From: Thermonema lapsum
GTDB taxonomy: Bacteria; Bacteroidota; Bacteroidia; Cytophagales; Thermonemataceae
NCBI RefSeq assembly: GCF_011761635.1
Contig: NZ_JAASRN010000002.1
Location: forward strand, 1 to 64,000
DNA: 64,000 nt
Reading direction: 5' to 3'
Under the pieces are notes generated by a model. That model searched no databases and was not told where the DNA came from. It saw only the letters and a list, made by a program, of their open reading frames with translations. Shown piece by piece: positions 54,272-64,000 of this stretch. Each line of letters starts with the position of its first letter. The first letter of the stretch is position 1. The translations under genes and the position numbers were made by a program.

Positions 54272-56458
54272 TCATTCTACCAACAGCAGGTCTATAGTAC
54301 GGGCTGTCAAGCTGGTAGATTTCACTTTGACCTTCACTTTGTCGCCAAAGGCAATGATACGCTTGGTTTTACGCCCTATCAAACGGTAGTTTTCTTGGTC
54401 GAGCTCGTAATAGTCTCCTTGTAGGTCGCTCATAGCCACCCGCCCCTCGCACTTGGTTTGCACAATTTCTGCATATACTCCGTGTTCGGTTACTCCCGTC
54501 ACAATAGCGTCGAAAACCTCACCGATACGATTCTGCATAAATTCCACCTGCTTGTATTTAATAGAAGCGCGTTCTGCCTCTTCGGCACGGCGCTCCATTT
54601 CGGAAGCATGCTCGCAATACGACTCATATTCTTCCTTGTTTACCGATTGTCCATTGTGTAAATAGTGCCACAGCAGGCGATGTACCATCATGTCGGGATA
54701 ACGACGAATGGGGGAAGTAAAATGGGTATAATGGTCAAAAGCCAAGCCAAAGTGTCCCAAAGGCTCAGTGGTGTATTTTGCTTTCGACATGGTGCGAATA
54801 GCCAAGGATTCAATAAAGTTTTGCTCTGGTTTCCCCTCTACGGCTTCGGTTAGCGCATTATAGGATTGGGCTAAGCGCCGCGGGTCGCTGGTATCGAGCT
54901 TATATCCAAACTTGGCAATAAACTTAGCAAAGGTTTCGAGGCGGTCTTCGACCGGCGGTTCGTGTACCCGATACACCATAGTCAAACGTGGCTCTTTCTT
55001 TTTCAGATGATAGACAAATTCTGCTACCTTGCGGTTGGCAAGCAGCATCCATTCTTCTATCATCTTGTGTGCATCTTTGCGTATTTTGGGTATTACCTCC
55101 AGCGGGGTGCCGTCTTGTGCCAGACGGAAGCGAACTTCCACAGTCTCGAAGCTAATGGCACCATGGTCGAAACGACGTTTACGCAGTATTTTTGCCAAGC
55201 GGTTGAGTGTGCGTATCTTTCCGGCAAAGTCCCCTTTGCCTGTTTCGATGCGCTCTTGTGCTTCTTCGTAGGTAAAGCGGCGCTGCGAATGAATAATAGT
55301 TCTGCCAAACCAGCTGTTCAGTACGCGGGCATTTTCGTCTACTTCAAACACTGCCGAAAAGGTAAGGCGGTCTTCATGCGGACGTAAAGAACACAGGTCA
55401 TTGGAAAGACGCTCGGGCAACATGGGCACCACCCGGTCTACCAAATACACGGAAGTTGCGCGCTGGAAAGCTTCTTTATCCAAAATAGAGCCGGGTTTCA
55501 CGTAATAGGTTACGTCGGCAATGTGCACGCCTACTTCCCAGTTTCCGTTCTCCAGCTTGCGAATCGAAAGGGCATCGTCAAAGTCTTTAGCATCTTCGGG
55601 GTCTATGGTAAAAGTAGGGACGCCACGAAAATCGCGCCGTCGTGCAATTTCAGCTTTCGGTATTTGGGTAGGTATCTTTTCAGCTGCCTGCTCTACCTTC
55701 TTAGGAAATTCGTAAGGCAAATTATACTCTGCCATAATGGCATGCATTTCGGTATTGTGTTCACCGGCTTTACCCAAGATGCTCACGACCTTTCCTACGG
55801 GTTTTTTGCCATTCTTGGGCCACTTCACTATCTCCACTATCACTTTGTCGTCAGTTTGAGCCCCGTGTAGCGATTCTTTCGGCACAAAGATGTCCATGTA
55901 ATAACGACGGCTGTCGGGCTCCACAAAAGCAAACTCGCCGGAACGGTCTATGGTCAAGCGCCCAACGATGCGATTGTGCTTTCGCTCTATGATTTCCAAT
56001 ACTTTGCCTTCGGGGTTCAATCCTTTCTCTGAATCAAAATAAGCGACTTTCACCACATCGCCATCAAAGGCAGTATTCAGGTCTTCGACTGACACCCACA
56101 CGTCGGGAAGAGCAGGGTCTTTGGGTACTACAAAAGCATAGTAAGGGCTGGATTGCTCTACTACTCCCACAAGCACATTCTGACGCTCAAGCGCCGAGCG
56201 CATACGCCCATCGGATGTAAAATACAGCTGTCCTTCATCCAGCAGTTCTTCGACTGCCTGCTCCACTGCCCGTTTGCTTTTTTTACCTTCGACATGCAGC
56301 TTACGCATGATGGTGCGTATGGAATAGCCATGTTTCAAGGGCTCTTCCATCACTTTTAGTATCTGCTCTTTTAGTTGATTTATCGCCAATGCATCTTTGT
56401 TTTTTCTGTTGTGCTTGGTAACAAGCTTTGCTTTTATTTTTTTCTTCTTTTTTGTCAT
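54272..56458 (-). CDS. rnr: Ribonuclease R
   Basis: The 728-residue exoribonuclease has an N-terminal HTH-like region (about 15-85), cold-shock/OB domains, the RNB catalytic domain with TIDPEDAKDFDDALS (active-site Asp cluster), YRVHEPPVEDRL and FTSPIRRYPDMMVH, and a C-terminal S1 domain (GEVFDAIVTGVTEHGVYAEI). It degrades structured RNA 3' to 5'. A basic N-terminus (KKKKKIKAK) and end are typical. It lies about 100 bases upstream of rpoN. Confidence 0.97.
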   Translation of the reverse strand: MTKKKKKIKAKLVTKHNRKNKDALAINQLKEQILKVMEEPLKHGYSIRTIMRKLHVEGKKSKRAVEQAVEELLDEGQLYFTSDGRMRSALERQNVLVGVVEQSSPYYAFVVPKDPALPDVWVSVEDLNTAFDGDVVKVAYFDSEKGLNPEGKVLEIIERKHNRIVGRLTIDRSGEFAFVEPDSRRYYMDIFVPKESLHGAQTDDKVIVEIVKWPKNGKKPVGKVVSILGKAGEHNTEMHAIMAEYNLPYEFPKKVEQAAEKIPTQIPKAEIARRRDFRGVPTFTIDPEDAKDFDDALSIRKLENGNWEVGVHIADVTYYVKPGSILDKEAFQRATSVYLVDRVVPMLPERLSNDLCSLRPHEDRLTFSAVFEVDENARVLNSWFGRTIIHSQRRFTYEEAQERIETGKGDFAGKIRTLNRLAKILRKRRFDHGAISFETVEVRFRLAQDGTPLEVIPKIRKDAHKMIEEWMLLANRKVAEFVYHLKKKEPRLTMVYRVHEPPVEDRLETFAKFIAKFGYKLDTSDPRRLAQSYNALTEAVEGKPEQNFIESLAIRTMSKAKYTTEPLGHFGLAFDHYTHFTSPIRRYPDMMVHRLLWHYLHNGQSVNKEEYESYCEHASEMERRAEEAERASIKYKQVEFMQNRIGEVFDAIVTGVTEHGVYAEIVQTKCEGRVAMSDLQGDYYELDQENYRLIGRKTKRIIAFGDKVKVKVKSTSLTARTIDLLLVE

Positions 56459-56617
56459 AGTCGTTTAGTCATTGATTTCGTTCATTTAAAACACAAAGAA
56501 AAAAAGGGAAAGACACTCCCCGACGCAACAAGAAGCTGCCGGGCAGTTCACTTTTTCTTTGCTTACGAAAAGACGCAGCTTGTTTATTTTACTCATCCTA
56601 CCTCATTTTCATGGGGC

Positions 56618-58540
56618 TTAAGAGGTAATACAGGCGCGACTGCTGCGAATCGCAGCCCTCTCTTCAAGCTTCTTCCTAATAGCAATAATGTCGCCTTTGG
56701 GTATGGCATCCAAAAGTGCCTGGGTGTAAGGATGCGAAGGATTTTCAAAAATCTGTCGACTATCTCCTATTTCAATAATCTTGCCATCTTTCATGACCAT
56801 CACTCGGTCGGCAATAAAGCGGATGACGGCAAGGTCGTGGGAAATGAAAATAGAAGAGAAATGATATTGCTCTTTCAGCTCATTGATAAGATTCAGTACT
56901 TCGGCTTGTACCGATACATCTAAGGCAGACACCGATTCGTCGAAAATAATAAACTGGGGGTCGGTAGCCAAAGCCCGTGCAATGCAAATGCGCTGGCGTT
57001 GCCCTCCCGAAAACTCGTGAGGGTAGCGGTGAAAAACATGACGGGGGTCCAAGCCCACATCTTCCAAGAGCTTGAAGGCACGCTCTTTTTGCTCTTTAGA
57101 GCTTCCATATAGTTTAAACAAGCGCATGGGCTCTGTGAGTATTTCTCCTATGCTCATGCGCGGATTGAGCGAAGCAAAAGGGTCTTGGAAGACAATCTGT
57201 ATATAACGCCGCAGCGAACGCATGGAGCGCTCACTCAATGCAAAAATGTCATGGTACTGTATGCTTCCATCGCCAGCACGCACACCAAACTCCACTCGCC
57301 CACTGTCGGCTTCCAAAAGGCGTAAAATCAGGCGACTTAAAGTAGATTTGCCACTTCCCGACTCACCCACCAAGCCAACAGTTTCGCCTCTAAACACTTC
57401 GAAACTCACATTATCAACGGCAAAGAAGCGTTCCTTGCGCCTTTTGTTTTTCTTTTTCATCCAAAAGACTTTGCTTAGACCTTCCACCTTGAGCACAGGC
57501 ATTGACGGTTCAGGTTGCCTGCTTTGCGACGACTCCTCTTCAATGTCTATCATCGAAAAAATGGTTTCGCCAATGCCTATGTTGTCCACCTTTTTGGCTT
57601 TTACATTGCCTCGCGCATCCACTTCAATGAAATCCGAAATGGTGGGCAAGCGCTTGAGGTATGCAACAGAGGTATCCAGAAAACTCAAATCCACCCGTGG
57701 ACGGCAAGAGAAAAGTCCTCTCGTATAAGGGTCTTTCGGGTTGTCGAAGATAGTAAGCACATCTGCCAGCTCGCGCTGCTTGCCTTGATACATCACCATC
57801 ACGCGGTCCGACATCTCGGCAACTACCCCCAAGTCATGGCTGATAAACAACACCGATATGCCGTCTCGGCAAGTCAACTCTTGAAAAATATCGAGAATGG
57901 CTCGTTGAGTACTCACATCTAAGGCAGTGGTAGGCTCATCGGCGATGATAAGCTCCGGGTCGCAAGCCAAAGCCATAGCAATCATCACCCGCTGTTTCTG
58001 CCCCCCGGACAACTGATGCGGGAAAGAGTGATAGATTTTTTCGAGTTGCGCCATGGCGGCTTCGTCGCTGTCGCCTTCATCGCGGCTGTCCAGATGCACA
58101 TCCCGGAACTTGCGAAACACCAGTTGGCGAGCCTCTTCCTTGCTCAACTCAGGACGATGCAAGCGAATAGCTTCCATTACCTGTGCTCCGCAGGTCATCA
58201 CGGGGTTGAGCGAAGTCATCGGTTCCTGAAAAACCATAGCAATCTCCCCCCCTCGAATCGAGCGCATTTGTTTTGGTGGCAGACTCAGCAAATTCACCCA
58301 CCCTAAGCTATTGGAATTGAACCATATCTCACCGCTCAATTTGGCATTGGATGCCAGCAAGCCCATAATAGCCAATGAGGTTACCGACTTGCCCGAACCC
58401 GACTCGCCTACTATGCTTAAAGTGGTTCCTTTCTCCAAATCGAACGACACGTTGTCAACAGCCAGAAAACTCCCTTTCTCAGAAGTAAACTCCACGCGAA
58501 GGTTCTTTACTGAAAGTAAAAGGTTTGAGCCTTTATCCAT
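56618..58540 (-). CDS. Fused dipeptide/oligopeptide-type ABC ATPase (two NBDs)
   Basis: The 640-residue protein has two nucleotide-binding domains in one chain. NBD1: Walker [22 protein letters not shown], signature LSGGQKQRV, Walker [16 protein letters not shown]2: Walker [23 protein letters not shown], signature FSGGQRQRI, Walker [13 protein letters not shown]. This is the DppD-DppF/YejF layout that powers peptide import. No permease or binding-protein genes lie near, so partners are elsewhere. The ATG at 58540 is chosen over 58609, which adds hydrophobic residues. A TAATTTTG box lies just upstream (58549-58556) but is too close to be a convincing promoter. Confidence 0.93.
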   Translation of the reverse strand: MDKGSNLLLSVKNLRVEFTSEKGSFLAVDNVSFDLEKGTTLSIVGESGSGKSVTSLAIMGLLASNAKLSGEIWFNSNSLGWVNLLSLPPKQMRSIRGGEIAMVFQEPMTSLNPVMTCGAQVMEAIRLHRPELSKEEARQLVFRKFRDVHLDSRDEGDSDEAAMAQLEKIYHSFPHQLSGGQKQRVMIAMALACDPELIIADEPTTALDVSTQRAILDIFQELTCRDGISVLFISHDLGVVAEMSDRVMVMYQGKQRELADVLTIFDNPKDPYTRGLFSCRPRVDLSFLDTSVAYLKRLPTISDFIEVDARGNVKAKKVDNIGIGETIFSMIDIEEESSQSRQPEPSMPVLKVEGLSKVFWMKKKNKRRKERFFAVDNVSFEVFRGETVGLVGESGSGKSTLSRLILRLLEADSGRVEFGVRAGDGSIQYHDIFALSERSMRSLRRYIQIVFQDPFASLNPRMSIGEILTEPMRLFKLYGSSKEQKERAFKLLEDVGLDPRHVFHRYPHEFSGGQRQRICIARALATDPQFIIFDESVSALDVSVQAEVLNLINELKEQYHFSSIFISHDLAVIRFIADRVMVMKDGKIIEIGDSRQIFENPSHPYTQALLDAIPKGDIIAIRKKLEERAAIRSSRACITS

Positions 58541-58680
58541 AATGTGCACAAAATTACGTAATGCATGTAGCGTAAATTTCAGAATTTGTATCCAAATCAT
58601 CAAAACCAATAGCCACAGCTACAGCCTTGTGGTGTGATGGTTGAATTAGGGAAATAAAAAAACAAGCGCAAAAAGTGTAT

Positions 58681-60213
58681 CTACTTTTCTGCCTGTTTCT
58701 TCTTTTTGGGTCTGCCACGTTTTTGCATAGGCTCACGCACAAGGTCCATAGTCATAGCATTCCAAAGCTCCTGGTAAGGAATGATTTCCCACTCGCCAAA
58801 ATAGTCTCCTTCCAGTTTGCTTTGCCGTTCCGAAAGCTGTTTTTGGGTATATCTTCCTTTACTGCGGCTACTTTTCTGTTTGAAGTCATTGTCGAGCATG
58901 ATTTTAAGCGCCCGGAAAAAAAGACGGGTGCGCGGCGAAATATTCGCACGCAGATTTTGGTTGGTATATTTTTGCAATAGAGCGACCCGCTCTTGCACTG
59001 CTTCGTAGTCTTGCACACGCACCGCATAGGCTATTTGCAAAATTAAAAGTGGCAGGTGAAAAGTCAACTGATGGCGGTCATAATCAGGTAAGCGTTTATA
59101 GTAAGTTTCTACGTCAAAGAGGTGTTGCAGGCGTTTGTCGTTGGTGATATATGCCAGATAAGCTGCCATCAATTCCCACATACGCTTGCTTTCTTGAGGC
59201 AGCTGCTGCATATATTCGTTGTTGAAGGCGGCGTAAATCAACCTTTCTGCCTCTTGGTAGTTGCCAGCAAAGCAAGCCAAACGAAAATAAACCGCATGAA
59301 AATCGAACCAGCTTTCGGAAGCAGAGGGGAACAAGGGGGCATAGCGTTTGGCAAGGCTCAATCCCTCTTCGATGCGAAAGACATGCAAACATGCCTCCAA
59401 TTCCAAAGTGCGGTGATGCCACAGGTCGAAACGGGATGAAAATATAGTGTATTGGCTTTGTATGGCATCCACCTCCTTTAAAAACTCAAGCATACTTTCA
59501 TATTCGCCTTTGTAACTGTAGATAGCTACTTGCAGTCTATAGTAAAGCTCAAATACGTTGTAATTACCCGTTTGCTCCCATATGCTGCGCAGGGAAGCTG
59601 CTATGCCCCGGGCTTCCTCCATGAAATGTATGCGTGAGAAATAAGACTTACCTAAAGTAGCCATTGCTAAGCGATAGGCATCTTGCGCTTCCTCTTCTAT
59701 GTTTTGTTGCTCCCGTAAGCGCTCAATCAAGGATTGCATCTGACGATAAGCAGGAAAGTTTTGCTCCTTTACATAGTAGTCTATCAAAAGGTTAGCTATT
59801 AGGTAGGCTATATTCGTAAAAGCATTTTCTTCTGCCTGCAACAATGCCTTGCGCAACATCTTCTCTCCCATCTTGGCATAGCCCTCTTCCATAAGTATGC
59901 GGGCTTTAAGAAAGTTTTCCCACAATAAGAGTTCATTCTTCCAATGAAATTTCACTCTTATTTTCTCCAGGTCAATAAAGTATAGATGGTTGAGAAGCTT
60001 TTGTTTTAACCGATATTTTAGAGATTTGTACCTAACATCTTTATCGTCGGTGCCATACATTTTGGCAGCAGCTTCGGCATCACTTTGAAAGTAACCCTCT
60101 TTAATTTGTAATAAAAGCTCTTCTTCTTTATTTTTCCTTTCAAAGTTCAGCAAGGGCAAATTCTGCAAGGTTTTATTTTCTACAATCTCATAGAGCTTTA
60201 TAATGTCTTTCAT
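58681..60213 (-). CDS. Helical TPR-like protein with basic GRPKKKK tail
   Basis: The 510-residue protein is almost wholly helical, with TPR-like pairs (for example KMGEKMLRKALLQAEENAF, LACFAGNYQEAERLIYAAF), no signal peptide or TM helix, and a final KRGRPKKKKQAEK, which resembles an AT-hook (RGRP core). I do not recognise the family. It could be a cytoplasmic scaffold that touches nucleic acid by its tail. It has its own promoter-like box and stands alone between the ABC ATPase and gapA. Confidence 0.7.
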   Translation of the reverse strand: MKDIIKLYEIVENKTLQNLPLLNFERKNKEEELLLQIKEGYFQSDAEAAAKMYGTDDKDVRYKSLKYRLKQKLLNHLYFIDLEKIRVKFHWKNELLLWENFLKARILMEEGYAKMGEKMLRKALLQAEENAFTNIAYLIANLLIDYYVKEQNFPAYRQMQSLIERLREQQNIEEEAQDAYRLAMATLGKSYFSRIHFMEEARGIAASLRSIWEQTGNYNVFELYYRLQVAIYSYKGEYESMLEFLKEVDAIQSQYTIFSSRFDLWHHRTLELEACLHVFRIEEGLSLAKRYAPLFPSASESWFDFHAVYFRLACFAGNYQEAERLIYAAFNNEYMQQLPQESKRMWELMAAYLAYITNDKRLQHLFDVETYYKRLPDYDRHQLTFHLPLLILQIAYAVRVQDYEAVQERVALLQKYTNQNLRANISPRTRLFFRALKIMLDNDFKQKSSRSKGRYTQKQLSERQSKLEGDYFGEWEIIPYQELWNAMTMDLVREPMQKRGRPKKKKQAEK

Positions 60214-60258
60214 GTTCAGGTTTTTTTACTAAATTTTTGCTAAAAGAGAACTATCCGA

Positions 60259-60290
60259 CAAAGATACAAGAATACTTTCAATTGTAACAA
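60259..60290 (-). promoter_or_regulatory. Probable promoter of the helical TPR-like gene
   Basis: On the minus strand TTG (60288-60290) is followed after 21 bases by TATCTTTG (60259-60266). The expected leader is about 40 bases to the start at 60213. The match to the TAnnTTTG box is full; the -33 is short. Confidence 0.5.
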
Positions 60291-60352
60291 GCAAAGCAGT
60301 TTTTTGTTTCTATTTTTATTTTTTATTTTCCACTTTTGGCACTGCCCCATAA

Positions 60353-61480
<1,128 letters not shown>

Positions 61481-61509
61481 ACCATAAGCAATACATAGAT
61501 GCTCGAAGA

Positions 61510-61546
61510 AGCCCCCTTGTAGAAATCTGCAAGGGGGCTCTTTTTT
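61510..61546 (+). terminator. Intrinsic terminator of gapA
   Basis: AGCCCCCTTG (61510-61519) and CAAGGGGGCT (61530-61539) form a perfect 10-bp stem with a 10-base loop, followed by CTTTTTT. Confidence 0.95.
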
Positions 61547-61626
61547 CAAAATATCCTTTTTTAAAACCACCCAAAATCATTGCAAATAATTGAAATACAA
61601 AAATATTTGCTAATGCGCATAAAAGG

Positions 61627-61657
61627 TTTACATATTATAGACAAACACTTACCTTTG
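61627..61657 (+). promoter_or_regulatory. Promoter of sucA
   Basis: TTTA (61627-61630), a 19-base spacer and TACCTTTG (61650-61657) match the Bacteroidota -33/-7 pattern closely. The expected start near 61664 leaves a leader of about 27 bases to the ATG at 61691. Confidence 0.6.
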
Positions 61658-61690
61658 TAATTAGTAAACCAAAGCACATTAGAGAATCCC

Positions 61691-64000
61691 ATGGAGACCT
61701 TTTCTTATGTAGCCAATGCACATGGCAACTACCTCGATTCTTTGTATCAGGCATACAAGCAGGACCCACAGTCGGTTGACACCAGCTGGCAACGCTTTTT
61801 CGAGGGCTTTGAATTTGCCCTGCAATATCATAGTAACGGCATGGCAAGCACCGACACCGAAAGCGTGCTTAGCAGCAAGGAGCTCAATGTGTATCAGCTG
61901 ATTCATGCTTACAGAAGCCGGGGGCATCTTAAAGCCAAAACCAACCCGATAAGGGAACGCAAAGACCGACGCGCCATTCTGGAACTCGAATACTTTAACC
62001 TTAGCGAAGAAGACCTCGACAAAGAGTTCAACATAGGAGCAGAAATAGGCATCGGGCGTGCCAAGCTACGTGACATCATTGCCGCTCTACAAAAAATATA
62101 CACTTCAAGCATCGGATTTGAGTACATGTACATCCGCGAACCAGAAATTCTAAAGTGGTTCAAAGAAAAAATAGAATACGAATCCATTCACTTCAACCCC
62201 GATATAGAATACAAAAAGCGCATCCTTCAGAAGCTAAACGAAGCCGTCGTATTCGAAAACTTCTTACATACAAAATACCTCGGACAAAAACGCTTCTCGC
62301 TGGAAGGGGGCGAAACTACCATCCCCGCACTCGATGCCATCATCAACCGTTTGGCTGACTTGGATGCCAAGGAAATCATTATCGGGATGGCACACCGCGG
62401 ACGCCTGAATGTGCTTGCCAACATCATGGGCAAAACCTATGAACAGATATTCAGCGAATTTGAAGGGGCTGTTATCCCCGATTCTACTATGGGCGACGGC
62501 GACGTGAAGTATCACATGGGCTTTGCCAGCCAAATCAAAACACCTTCAGGCAAAGAGGTAAACCTGCGTTTGGCGCCCAACCCCTCGCACCTCGAAGCCG
62601 TAGACCCCGTAGTGGAAGGATATGCGCGTGCACAAATCGACGAGGAGTTTTTTGATAAAAAATATGTCGTGCCGGTGCTCATCCATGGCGATGCAGCCAT
62701 AGCCGGGCAAGGCATTGTTTACGAAGTAGTACAGATGTCTCAATTGGAGGGCTTCACTACTGGAGGCACTATCCACTTTGTCATCAACAACCAAGTAGGT
62801 TTTACCACTGACTTCGACGATGCGCGCTCAAGCATTTACTGCACCGATGTAGCCAAGATAATCGATGCCCCTGTGTTGCACGTCAACGGCGACGACCCCG
62901 AAGCCGTAGTATTCTGTGCACAGATTGCTGCCGAATTCCGCCAAAAGTTCCATCGCGACATCTTCATCGACATGGTGTGCTACCGCCGCCATGGGCACAA
63001 CGAAACCGATGAACCCAAATTCACCCAACCCAAGCTCTACAACCTCATTGCCAAGCACCCCAACCCCCGCGAAGTGTATATAGAAAAGCTCAAGCAGCAA
63101 GGCAGCTTGGATGCCAAGCTGGCAGAGCAGATGGAAGAAGAGTTCAAGAAACTACTCAACGACCGCTTCAATGAAGTAAAACAAAAACCGCTGCCCTACA
63201 CTTACCTCCAGCTCGAAAAAGACTGGATGAAGCTGCGCAAAGCCACAGAACAAGACTTCGAACAGTCGCCTGAAACCGGAGTTTCGCCCGAGGTAGTAGA
63301 AAAAGTGGGCAAAGCGCTCTGCACTGTTCCGGAAGGCTTTAAACCCTTGAAGCAAATCAAGAAGCTGCTTGCCGACCGAGAACAGATGTTCTTCAAAGAC
63401 AAAGTGCTGGACTGGGCTTCTGCCGAACTATTGGCTTATGGCTCTATTCTTTTAGAGGAAAAAATCGTGCGCATTACCGGACAGGATGTGCGCCGCGGTA
63501 CTTTCTCGCATCGCCATGCCGTGCTTTACGACTCACAAACCAATGAACCCTACTTCAGCCTCAATCACATCACCCCCGACCAAAAGCAGCATTTGCGCAT
63601 CTACAACTCTTTGTTGTCTGAATATGGCGTTTTAGGCTTTGAGTTCGGGTATTCTATGGCAAACCCCAATGCTCTGGTTATCTGGGAAGCTCAATTCGGC
63701 GACTTCGCCAATGGTGCCCAAGTCATGATAGACCAGTTCATTTCTGCTACCGAAAGTAAGTGGCAGCAAATGAATGGTGTGGTGATGCTGTTGCCCCATG
63801 GCTATGAAGGACAGGGACCGGAGCACTCCTCTGCCCGTCTCGAGCGTTTCCTGCAACTCTGTGCCGAGTTGAATATGGTGGTATGCAACATTACCAAAGC
63901 AGCCAACTTCTTCCATGTGTTGCGCCGTCAGCTGGCTTGGGACTTCCGCAAGCCCTTGGTCATCATGACACCCAAGTCATTGCTGCGCCGCCAAGAGGTA
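61691..64000 (+). CDS. sucA: 2-oxoglutarate dehydrogenase E1 component (3' end outside the window)
   Basis: The frame stays open for 770 codons to the window edge; the family has some 900-950 residues, so about 150 are missing. It begins METFSYVANAHGNYLDSLYQAYKQ (start cut here to YLDSLYQAYKQ), with the N-terminal E1o helix, then MAHRGRLNVLANIMGK, VLIHGDAAIAGQG, INNQVGFTT, VNGDDPEAV and CYRRHGHNETDEP, which give the thiamine-diphosphate and magnesium site. HGYEGQGPEHSSARLERFL lies later. E1 decarboxylates 2-oxoglutarate in the TCA cycle. sucB probably follows outside the window. Confidence 0.97.
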   Translation, partial: METFSYVANAHGNYLDSLYQAYKQDPQSVDTSWQRFFEGFEFALQYHSNGMASTDTESVLSSKELNVYQLIHAYRSRGHLKAKTNPIRERKDRRAILELEYFNLSEEDLDKEFNIGAEIGIGRAKLRDIIAALQKIYTSSIGFEYMYIREPEILKWFKEKIEYESIHFNPDIEYKKRILQKLNEAVVFENFLHTKYLGQKRFSLEGGETTIPALDAIINRLADLDAKEIIIGMAHRGRLNVLANIMGKTYEQIFSEFEGAVIPDSTMGDGDVKYHMGFASQIKTPSGKEVNLRLAPNPSHLEAVDPVVEGYARAQIDEEFFDKKYVVPVLIHGDAAIAGQGIVYEVVQMSQLEGFTTGGTIHFVINNQVGFTTDFDDARSSIYCTDVAKIIDAPVLHVNGDDPEAVVFCAQIAAEFRQKFHRDIFIDMVCYRRHGHNETDEPKFTQPKLYNLIAKHPNPREVYIEKLKQQGSLDAKLAEQMEEEFKKLLNDRFNEVKQKPLPYTYLQLEKDWMKLRKATEQDFEQSPETGVSPEVVEKVGKALCTVPEGFKPLKQIKKLLADREQMFFKDKVLDWASAELLAYGSILLEEKIVRITGQDVRRGTFSHRHAVLYDSQTNEPYFSLNHITPDQKQHLRIYNSLLSEYGVLGFEFGYSMANPNALVIWEAQFGDFANGAQVMIDQFISATESKWQQMNGVVMLLPHGYEGQGPEHSSARLERFLQLCAELNMVVCNITKAANFFHVLRRQLAWDFRKPLVIMTPKSLLRRQEV

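Overview
The window looks like chromosomal DNA of a Bacteroidota member, probably of the order Cytophagales. The signs are a NusB of about 400 residues, a PorE-like TPR/propeller/OmpA protein, DUF1573 and YtxH proteins, a class II KdsA, a THUMP-like methyltransferase, and repeated promoter-like TAnnTTTG boxes 30-70 bases before start codons in place of obvious Shine-Dalgarno sites. This assignment is inferred from gene content; no search was run.

Layout. Bases 1-2030 are visibly AT-rich and hold a surface-glycan operon read leftward (WbqC family, GtrB-like glycosyltransferase, methyltransferase). Its last gene is cut by an IS1-family insertion sequence that runs off the left edge. A 644-residue membrane protein follows on the plus strand. 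From 4.1 to 18 kb almost everything is on the minus strand: uvrB, gyrB, a DUF2254 protein, a Kdo-type operon (kdsA, a transaldolase-CBS fusion, a KdsC-like phosphatase, an LTA-synthase-like sulfatase), the PorE-like protein and queE. From 17.5 to 31.8 kb come a metallo-beta-lactamase-fold hydrolase, an arginyltransferase-like gene, tRNA-Ala(GGC), a PIF1-like helicase, an omega-amidase, purK, yajC, a DUF1573 lipoprotein, isocitrate dehydrogenase, nusB, an M16 peptidase and two CAP proteins. From 32 to 40.3 kb the plus strand carries a metallopeptidase/propeller/beta-barrel giant, an RluA-type pseudouridine synthase, a glycosyltransferase and an AddA-like helicase. From 40.3 to 60.2 kb the minus strand carries a 3-methyladenine DNA glycosylase, an EamA exporter, dnaA, a metallophosphatase, an exported TPR-CHAT protein, rpoN, rnr and a fused dipeptide-type ABC ATPase; two plus-strand exported proteins, one of them OmpA-like, lie opposite the CHAT gene. 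gapA and a partial sucA close the window on the plus strand.

How the genes fit together. Most are housekeeping: DNA replication and repair, transcription and RNA decay, central carbon metabolism, and envelope biogenesis. The most interesting unit is the Kdo operon. Its KdsD position (normally a sugar isomerase domain followed by two CBS domains) is held by a transaldolase/fructose-6-phosphate-aldolase-like domain followed by the same kind of CBS pair. This suggests that arabinose 5-phosphate, or a related Kdo precursor, is made or controlled by an aldolase rather than an isomerase. The exported TPR-CHAT locus, the three-part metallopeptidase/barrel protein and the arginyltransferase-like protein without the usual cysteine cluster also deserve a second look.
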